From Maratus speciosus (lineage: Eukaryota; Arthropoda; Arachnida; Araneae; Salticidae), in the NCBI GenBank assembly GCA_963932465.1, contig OZ010800.1:99405307-99469306 (forward strand): DNA of 64,000 nt, in the 5' to 3' direction. The notes beneath the pieces were generated by a model. The model was not told the origin of the DNA. It was given only the letters and a program-made list of their open reading frames with translations, and made no database searches. Shown one piece after another: positions 56,826 to 64,000 of the stretch; positions within the stretch are counted from its first letter, which is position 1, and every line of letters begins with the position of its first letter. The translations under genes and the position numbers were made by a program.

Positions 56826-58847
56826 ATTGACAACCAGTCTTGGTTTAGTGCAAGAAGCAAGTCTACCAAACATATAGCTTCTTTGAAAACGAAATTTAAT
56901 TTACTCTCTAGTAAACATAACAATAGTTTACCCAATACCTTACCGTTGGTTAACCAGAATGCCGTTATCAATCTTTCAAGTGCTAACCTTACTCAGGATG
57001 AAATCCATTATCTTAAATTAAATAATAATTTTGCGCTTACTACTAAACCGTCTTTTCCTCATGTGATTGCCCCCATCGAAAGAGCGTTCAAGTTCAGTGC
57101 CTTAAACCCTTCTCAGAAGGATTCAATTAGACACTTAATCACCAATAATGTGAATTTCAATAATAACCTTCCTGAATCCAATATCAGCAAAGCTGCATCA
57201 AGTTGCATAAAAAATCTAAAATCTAATACTGACATAGTTATCAGCAAGGCTGATAAGGGTGGCCAGATTGTTGTTATGGACAAGTCTGATTACCTATCCA
57301 AAACACAAAGCTTGATAGACGAGGGTCCTTATAAAAAGATTAAATCTGATCCTTCTCAAAAAGAATTGAAAACTATAAAATCGGCTATCGAGCACTCTCC
57401 ACTCATTTCCAACAACGTTAAATTATCCCTCATTCCTTCAGTGTCACACTGCGCAAGATTTTATACGCTCCCAAAAGTCCATAAACAAGGCATTCCTTTC
57501 AGACCAATAGTTTCGAACATTGGTACCTCTTCCTATAAATTAGCGAAATATTTGACCTCTATTTTCTCCCCCCTGCTCTCTAACAATATCTACACTTGCA
57601 GGAACTCTTATGAGTTTGTTAATAAGCTTCGTAGCTTCAGTGGTACTCAAAACAATAGTATGGTTTCATTCGACGTTAAATCACTATTTACTAACGTACC
57701 GGTTCAAGGTGCTTTAAATTGTCTTAAATTACGCCTACAAGAATTTCATTATTCATTTTACGAAATTGATGAGCTTATACATCTTACTAGCATTTGTTTA
57801 TCGCAAAACACATTCATCTTTAATGGTAATTTTTATTGCATGACTGATGGTTTGTCCATGGGCTCCCCCCTCAGCCCCATCCTCAGTGATATTTACATGC
57901 ACTATTACGAATCAAACCTTTTCAAGATATTATCCTTTCCATTTTACATCCGCTATGTCGATGACTGCTTTGCATTATTAAACTCTGATGATCTTAATCT
58001 TACTAATATTCTCGATATTATGAATTCTATAGATGAACATATTCAGTTCACTTTCGAACTCGAAAATAACAGTCGTTTGCCCTTTCTTGATGTTATGGTT
58101 TTCCGCGAAAATAATTTGTTTCACACTACTGTTTACCGTAAACCATTCGCAGTATCCTTACCCCCCCATCGCCTTTCATCCCATCCACCTAATCAAAAGT
58201 TGGCTGCCTTTAACAGTTATGTTTACAGGGCTTTAAATATTTGTTCTTCCGACAGTTTACTAAAAACAGAATTAGACTACGTTAAATCTATTGCCATTGA
58301 TCGAGGTTTTACAGCTGAAATCGTCGATTCCATTCATAACAAACTAAGTAAACGTACAAAATCCAGGGCTAATACTGTCGGTAATGAAAATTTAATTATA
58401 CTCCCATATTTTCCCAAAATAAGTCATCAAATTTCTAAAATCTTGTCAAAATTTGACTTTAAAGTAGTTTATACTCCTTTTAATAAAATTCAATTCACAA
58501 ATCTGAAACATCCAATTGACAGTTTTTCAAATTGGGTTATTTACAGGATATCTTGCGAATGCAACAAAATGTACATTGGTCAAACGAAGCGTGCCTTTAA
58601 GATCCGTTTGAGGGAGCATAAAACTTGCGTTAAAAATTGTGATATCAAACGTTCCGCTATTGCCAACCACTGCTGGTTTAACAACCATAATTTTAAATTT
58701 TCCGAAGCCTCCATAATACAGAAATGTACTTCAATCTATGACCTGGACTTCTGGGAGGCTTACCACATATGGAAAAATTCAAACAGTTTAGTTAATGATT
58801 TATCTAGTACGCCCAATTTTTCAAAGGTATGGTTTAATTTTCTATAA
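56826..58847 (+). pseudogene. Penelope-like RT/GIY-YIG protein, PLE2 copy B, N-terminus missing
   Basis: The frame starts with ATT at 56826 directly after a TAA at the join, corresponds to residues 96-768 of copy A, and stays open for 673 codons to the natural stop. There is no start codon of its own at the beginning. RT motif A (SLFTNVP) and YVDD are intact, but the endonuclease GIY has become VIY, losing the conserved glycine of the signature. It therefore cannot make the full protein and is scored as a 5'-truncated copy. Confidence 0.85.
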
Positions 58848-59178
58848 TTCCCTCCACTCCCTCCCCCCTTTTTCTCCTTCTGGGTTTGGACTCTTCCAGA
58901 GCAATTGGGTATTTTGATTGGTCTCCCTGAATATGCGCGTGAGATCAACTCCGTAACTGTTTGTCAGCCGTAGGTCGCATTTCACCGTTGGCAGTAGAGC
59001 TGAAAGGTACGCTTTTCTGACTCTCTGTCCACCTCTCCCCCCCCCCTCTGTTTACACAATGTCTTAGTTTTAACTTTTATTTTAAGCACTGATGAGGAAA
59101 CCTTAGAGGTTTTGAAACAGCTGTATGCTTTTAAACGCATTTTATTTGTGCCTTTATACGTTGTTTCTTCTTTTTCTT
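58848..59178 (+). repeat. PLE2 copy B 3' region (inverted pseudo-LTR)
   Basis: Inverse of the pseudo-LTR 1 and 2 sequences, including the CCCTCCCCCC tract, ending CGTTGTTTCTTCTTTTTC. It is followed by the 44-bp leader-derived tail to 59220. Confidence 0.85.
59084..59130 (+). ncRNA. hammerhead ribozyme, PLE2 copy B
   Basis: Plus-strand copy of the same motif: AAGCA, CTGATGA at 59089, AAACCT/AGGTTT helix II, GAA, ACAGCTGT, A, TGCTT. Same bulged G as in the other two PLE2 motifs. Confidence 0.75.
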
Positions 59179-59220
59179 AATATATTGGCACAAAGTACAA
59201 TCCTTCCCCACTTTTTATGG

Positions 59221-59232
59221 ACCACAGTTGTG
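59221..59232 (+). repeat. 12-bp target site duplication, right
   Basis: ACCACAGTTGTG, exact match to 53674-53685. Confidence 0.85.
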
Positions 59233-60660
59233 CTAAAAACGCAAATTAGAAAATGTTTTGCTCCTGCAACCTCGCATAGTAGTGACAGCAACATAAAATA
59301 TAGCCTATGTTGGATCAGGGCCTTTTACCATCAATTTGCGACCATTACATTTGACATCGTTTTGATATTTCCTGAGATCGTGTAGAAATCGCAATTTAGA
59401 ACGTTTTCAGAACGCATTTCTGGCATTTTCACATCTTTTAAATTTCCAATTTTTTCGAAACTGTTCTGAAAGATAATTTATATCTATTTTTATGTACCAT
59501 ACTTAATTTCATGTTGCTAGCCTCTACCGATAACAAAAATCCATATTTAGAACGTTTTTTGCACCTGCAACCCCATCGTCGCAGTTAAACCGATGTGAAA
59601 TAGCGTCTATGTTATAGCAGAGGCTGTCAGCATCAATTTAGAACCATTACTTTTAAAATCGATTTGATACTTCCTAAAATTGCTTAAAAACGATTTAGAA
59701 CGTTTTGTAAAACGCTCTTCGCGCATTATCAACCGTTTTTAATTTCTAATTTTTTTTAAGAAGTGTTCTTACAAATATTTTATATCTAATAACTAATATT
59801 CGAAATTTCATATTTCTAGGCCTTCCAGTAAGAAAGTTTTTTGATCCTGCAACCCCTTTGTAGTAGTGGTACCGATATAAAATATAACTTATATTGGAGC
59901 ACGTTTTGTCACCATCATTTTGACACTGTTGTTTTTTAAATCGGTTTGGTATTTCCCTAGATTGCGTGGAATACATCATTTAGAACTTTTATTTAGAACG
60001 CTTTTTGTGCATATTCACCTCTTTTAAATTTCGAATTGTTTATGAAATATTCTTAGATATCATTTATATCTTAAAACTAATATCCAAATTTCTTATTTCT
60101 AGGCCTTTCGGTAACACAAAATCGCATTTTAGAGCGTTTTTTACTTATACACCCCCCTTAGGGGTAGTGTCATGGCCATCAGATATAGCCTATGTTCGAA
60201 CAGGGACTAACACAATCATTTTGATACCATTACGTTTGAAATGGGTTCGGTAGTTCCAGAGTTTACCTCCTACAAACAAACAAACTTTACTTCTTTATAA
60301 TAATAGTATAGAGTATTAACTCGATATTCTTGTTCTTAAACAAGATTTTTAAACAAAACAATTTACAAACAAGTATTGAAAAGCGAAATTTTAATAAATT
60401 ACTTAATATAATTTTTAATTTTTTTATAACTTTCTAGAGTTATTCCAGACAAATTGATGTTAACTGTAGGTTTTCACAACATTATAATGTTTAAACAAAA
60501 CTCAATTAAGTAATAATGTGGAACAAATTTGCAAATTAAATAACTAAAATATACTCATTGTCCGCACATAATTGTCTTCCTAATAGGCGAATCTGTATTC
60601 ATATAACGAATACCAATATTACCAGCAAGTTTTCCATTTCTATTTTTGTAAGTCTTCAGT

Positions 60661-63068
60661 ATTTGTCCTGACACAAATAACACATACACCAAACTATTAT
60701 ACTGGTTTAAGAATCAGTATTATCCTACTTTAGACATAAGTTTATAAAGTTACTAGTAAACCCAGCGGATTTGCACGCGTAATAGTTGAAATATGCAAAA
60801 TTATATTTATATGTCTAATTTTTGTGATAAGAAATTATACATTTTGGAATAATTCACAAATTACTATTTGAAACACTGTCTGAATAAACTTTGTTTTTAC
60901 ACTGCTTTAACCAGAAATGAGACTTAAATTAATAAAAAGAACTAAAACTAAATAACTGATAATTTAGAAAATATTTTGAAACTTTTATGTTCAATTACTA
61001 CGCTCATTTCAGTATTCATTTGAAGTTTTGAATTTTTTAGAAACCATCTTCTTGCATCTTAAAATTAACCATCATGTCAAATTCTGAGCTTCCTTTCTAA
61101 CGGTCTGCCATCTCTCTCAACATAAAAGACTATGCTGAAAAAGAGACTGTTACTATTAATTAACTAACATTAATTTTGAAATCGGTTTGGTATTTCCTAA
61201 TAATCCACAGAAACGTAATTTAGAAAGTTTTTAAATGCCTTCTTTGAACGTTTGTTGTTCTTGCCAACCCTAGGTATTAGAGTCAGCGGCATAAAATATA
61301 GCCTGTGTAGAATCACAGACTATCATCATTGATTGGCAAGTATTACTTTTATAATCAGTTTATATTTCCAGATATTGCATACAAATCGTAATTTAGGACT
61401 TTTTTACAACACTTTCGCTCCTCCACTTCACTCCACCCCTTTGTGATTCTAATTTATTTCAGACAGTCCTTCGAGGGCATTTATATTTATTAAGTAACTA
61501 TCATGCAATATTTTAAATTTTTAGCCTCTTCAGTATCAGAGAAATCGCAATTTAGAACATTTTTTGCTCCTGCAACCGTCTGGTGCTAGTGGCACAGGCA
61601 TAAAATATAGCTTATGTTTGAGCATTTTCTATCACCAACAATTTGTCAAACACTATTGTTTTTTTTTTATTTTATTCGAATTGGTATTTGATAAGATTGC
61701 ATAAAAAATGTAATTTAGAAAGTTTTTAGAGCTCTTTTCGCTATCTTCTATCGTTTAAATTTGGAATTTTCTATCGACGGTTCCTAGAAAGCATTTCCAT
61801 CTTCTAATTACCATGAGAAAATTTAAAATGTTAGACTCCTCAGATGTGCAAAAAGCACAAATTAGAAAATGTTTTGCTCCTGCAACCTCACATGTTAGTG
61901 ACAGCAACATAAAATATAGCCTATTTTGGAGCAGGGACTTTTATCATCAATTTGCAACCATTACATTTGAAATCGGTTTGATATTTCCTGAGATTGTGAA
62001 GAAATCACAATTTGGAACGTTTTTAGTACGCTTTTCGGGCATTTTCACATCTTTTAAATTTCCAATTTTTTCGAAACTGTTCTGAAAGATAATTTATATC
62101 TATTAAATATGCACCATGCTTAATTTCATGATGCTACCCTCTGCCGATAAGAAAAATCGCATATTTAGAACGTTTTTTGCACCTGCAACCCCATCGTGGC
62201 AGTGACACCGGTGTGAAAAAGCGTCTATGTTATAGCAGAGGCTGTCAGCATCAATTTACAACCATTACTTTTAAAATCGATTTGATACTTCCTAAAATTG
62301 CTTAAAAACACCATTTAGAACTTTTTGAGAACGCTCTTTGCGCATTATCAACCCTTTTTAATTTCCAATTTTTTTAAGAAGTGTTCTTACAAATATTGTA
62401 TATCTAATAACTAATATTCCATATTTCATATTTCTAGGCCTTCTAGTAACACAAATATTGCATTTTCAGGAAGTTTTTTTAATCCTGCAACCCCTTTAAA
62501 GTAGTGGCACCGATATAAAATATAGCTTTAATTGGAGCAAGTTTTGCCACCATCATTTTGACACTGTTGTTTTTTTAATCGGTTTGGTATTTCCCTAGAT
62601 TGCGTAGAAACCACCATTTAGAATTTTTTTTTAGAACGCTTTTTGCGCATTTTCTCCCCTTTTAAATTTCGAATTGTTTACAAACAAACAAACTTTACTT
62701 CTTTATAATAATAGTATAGAGGATTAACTCGATATTCTTGCTCTTAAACAAGATTTATGAACAAAACAATTTACAAAGTAGTATTAAAAAACTAAATATT
62801 TTAAAATTATCCAATATAATTTTTATTTTTTTATAACTTTCTAGAATTATTCCAGACAAATTGATGTTAACTGTCGATTTCCACAACATATTATTATTTA
62901 AACAAAAGCCAATTAAGTAATAATATGGAACAAACTTGCAAATTAAAGAATTAAAGTTTGTGTTGTTGTCCGCACATAATGGTCTTCGTAATAGGCGAAT
63001 CTGTATTCATATAACGAATACCAATATTACCAGGAAGTTTTCCATTTCTATTTTTTTAAGTCTTCAGT
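60661..63068 (+). repeat. segmental tandem duplication, unit 2 (uninterrupted)
   Basis: About 2.4 kb, collinear with unit 1 including the dispersed repeat head (ACTAGTAAACCCAGCGGATT at about 60755) and tail (TTTATAATAATAGTATAGAG near 62702-62721), plus ~350 bp of shared sequence beyond the tail. It lacks the PLE2 insertion and so gives an empty site at about 61840. Confidence 0.8.
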
Positions 63069-64000
63069 TATCAGGCAATGACAGTAAACACAGCTCAAGA
63101 GTAAATGCTCAATGTTGGAGGGCTACATTTGTTTTACATATTTATAATTTTGTGTTTCCCTATCATGTCTTACTTCCAAGAAAAACCTGTTTATTCTGAT
63201 TTGTGGCATACAAGTTTTATTTTTTTCTCCTAAAAATTAAGCTAGATTAGTCGGCTGAAGTTCCGTGTAGTAACACCTAATTAAAAACATAAATGTTATC
63301 TAAAAAGTAAGCTAAGATTGATTAACACAAATATTGAAAAAGATATATGCCAGGAATCGTAAAAAAGAAAATTTGAATCACATTCCGTAATGGGTTCCCA
63401 TTCCGAGTGCTAGCATAAGAAATTTTCAACATTGTCATCAAATGCAGTTTAATGTGGATGTGGATCCCAGTGCCCAAAAACGCATAAGCTAAAATACGCC
63501 ACAATATAGTGAAGCCGGAGTCGGTCTTTAGTATCTGATAAAGGAGTAAAGTGAATTATGCAGATTTAACTAATTTATGTATTTCAGTACAATCTAATAT
63601 GTGATTTCCTTGCATGAGAGTGTCAATGTAAAATATTTTATTATTTTAAATTCAATCGTTCAATTTCTAATATTTCTTCAATATTAATTTTTGTTCGAAA
63701 TATTTTTCAACATCTGTGACTGACTTTTAAACATCAAAACAAAGACATTTCTACACTCAAACACATAATGAAGCTTTGACCTGAATCATGCTTGTGATTG
63801 TAATGCTATGTTTGAATTTTCTTTAAGGTGAGAATATTATCCATTCTAAGAACATAGTTTGAGGATATATGCTTTTTCACGCATTCTTGTATATTATCCA
63901 TATACATATTATACCTATTTCTATTCTTTACAATTTTGAAAATAACTTTATATTCTCATCTGTGTATTTCTATGCAATGTATTCATGCTTAAATGTATTC
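63069..64000. other. unassigned DNA
   Basis: No gene or repeat family was recognised after the end of the tandem duplication. Confidence 0.45.

Larger units (their letters stand above)
53686..59220. mobile_element. composite Penelope-like insertion PLE2 (full copy plus inverted truncated copy)
   Basis: From left to right: terminal repeat 1 and full copy A on the minus strand, a ~100-bp leader, terminal repeat 2 (minus) cut off at 56825, then copy B on the plus strand starting inside the protein at codon 96, its terminal repeat, and a 44-bp tail that is the inverse of 56395-56438. This matches the pseudo-LTR and inverted partial-copy arrangement known for Penelope elements. The whole 5,535 bp is flanked by a 12-bp duplication, so it behaved as one insertion. 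Confidence 0.85.
52504..60660 (+). repeat. segmental tandem duplication, unit 1 (interrupted by PLE2)
   Basis: Starts ATTTGTCCTGACACAAATAA and ends AAGTCTTCAGT. Without the PLE insertion it is about 2.6 kb and is collinear with 60661-63068. Most of it is one dispersed repeat, starting ACTAGTAAACCCAGCGGATT and ending CAAACAAACTTTACTTC then TTTATAATAATAGTATAGAG. That repeat is built of ~300-bp degenerate units, each with GCTCCTGCAACC and AAAATATAGCCTATGTT; unit marks fall near 53110, 53410, 59263, 59564, 59846 and 60146. Non-coding. Confidence 0.8.

Noticed and set aside
58033..58236. 67-codon frame identical in the two PLE2 copies
   Set aside because: It is an out-of-frame shadow of the RT gene, conserved only because the copies are nearly identical.

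Overview
The window is AT-rich eukaryotic DNA with no recognisable host gene. Nearly everything that can be named is transposable-element sequence, much of it nested and decayed. The likely source is an arthropod, and a chelicerate such as a spider is my best guess. The guess rests on the kinds of element present: GIY-YIG Penelope-like elements with hammerhead ribozymes, a Tc1/Tcb2-type transposase relic beginning RHLDDC, a Ty3/gypsy element with a SCAN-like gag, piggyBac-type TTAA MITEs, and many elements with internal minisatellites. Taxonomy is inference, not something the sequence proves.

Layout. 0.5-5.2 kb: a non-autonomous Helitron carrying two TTAA MITEs, then a TIR element with a broken zinc-finger tail. 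7.9-11.4 kb: three dispersed repeats with GACGGACAG-type tails and internal tandem repeats. 12.4-16.1 kb: two adjacent elements with a shared design (5' motif repeated inverted at the 3' end, central minisatellite, terminal perfect hairpin) that resemble non-autonomous Helentrons. 18.4-26.9 kb: a dispersed repeat, a second zinc-finger-tail element, a small TA MITE, then two Helitron copies facing opposite ways around a foldback/tandem repeat. 27.2-30.9 kb: a decayed LTR retrotransposon on the minus strand. 30.9-31.6 kb: a TIR element. 33.1-35.9 kb: a three-deep nest (TTAA MITE in a pogo-like element in a zinc-finger-tail element). 36.2-38.4 kb: a dispersed repeat. 39.5-41.1 kb: a TIR element with an open zinc-finger reading frame made of three tandem 144-bp units. 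41.3-42.4 and 48.9-50.8 kb: two copies of another repeat, the second interrupted by a palindromic tRNA-derived SINE insertion with a 14-bp target duplication. 43.9-46.5 kb: a Penelope-like element (PLE) with an intact 767-residue protein. 51.4-51.8 kb: a Tc1 relic. 52.5-63.1 kb: a ~2.5-kb tandem duplication whose first copy holds a 5.5-kb composite PLE insertion (one full copy, one inverted truncated copy), flanked by a 12-bp duplication and matched by an empty site in the second copy.

How the parts work together. The only long intact proteins are the PLE reverse transcriptase/GIY-YIG endonucleases. Four hammerhead motifs lie in the PLE terminal repeats and probably process their transcripts. 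Four separate TIR elements keep the same PHD-like zinc-finger tail, in three of them with the same cysteine/histidine spacing, which suggests they are internally deleted relatives of one pogo/DDE transposase group. All identifications are by eye; no alignments or database searches were run.
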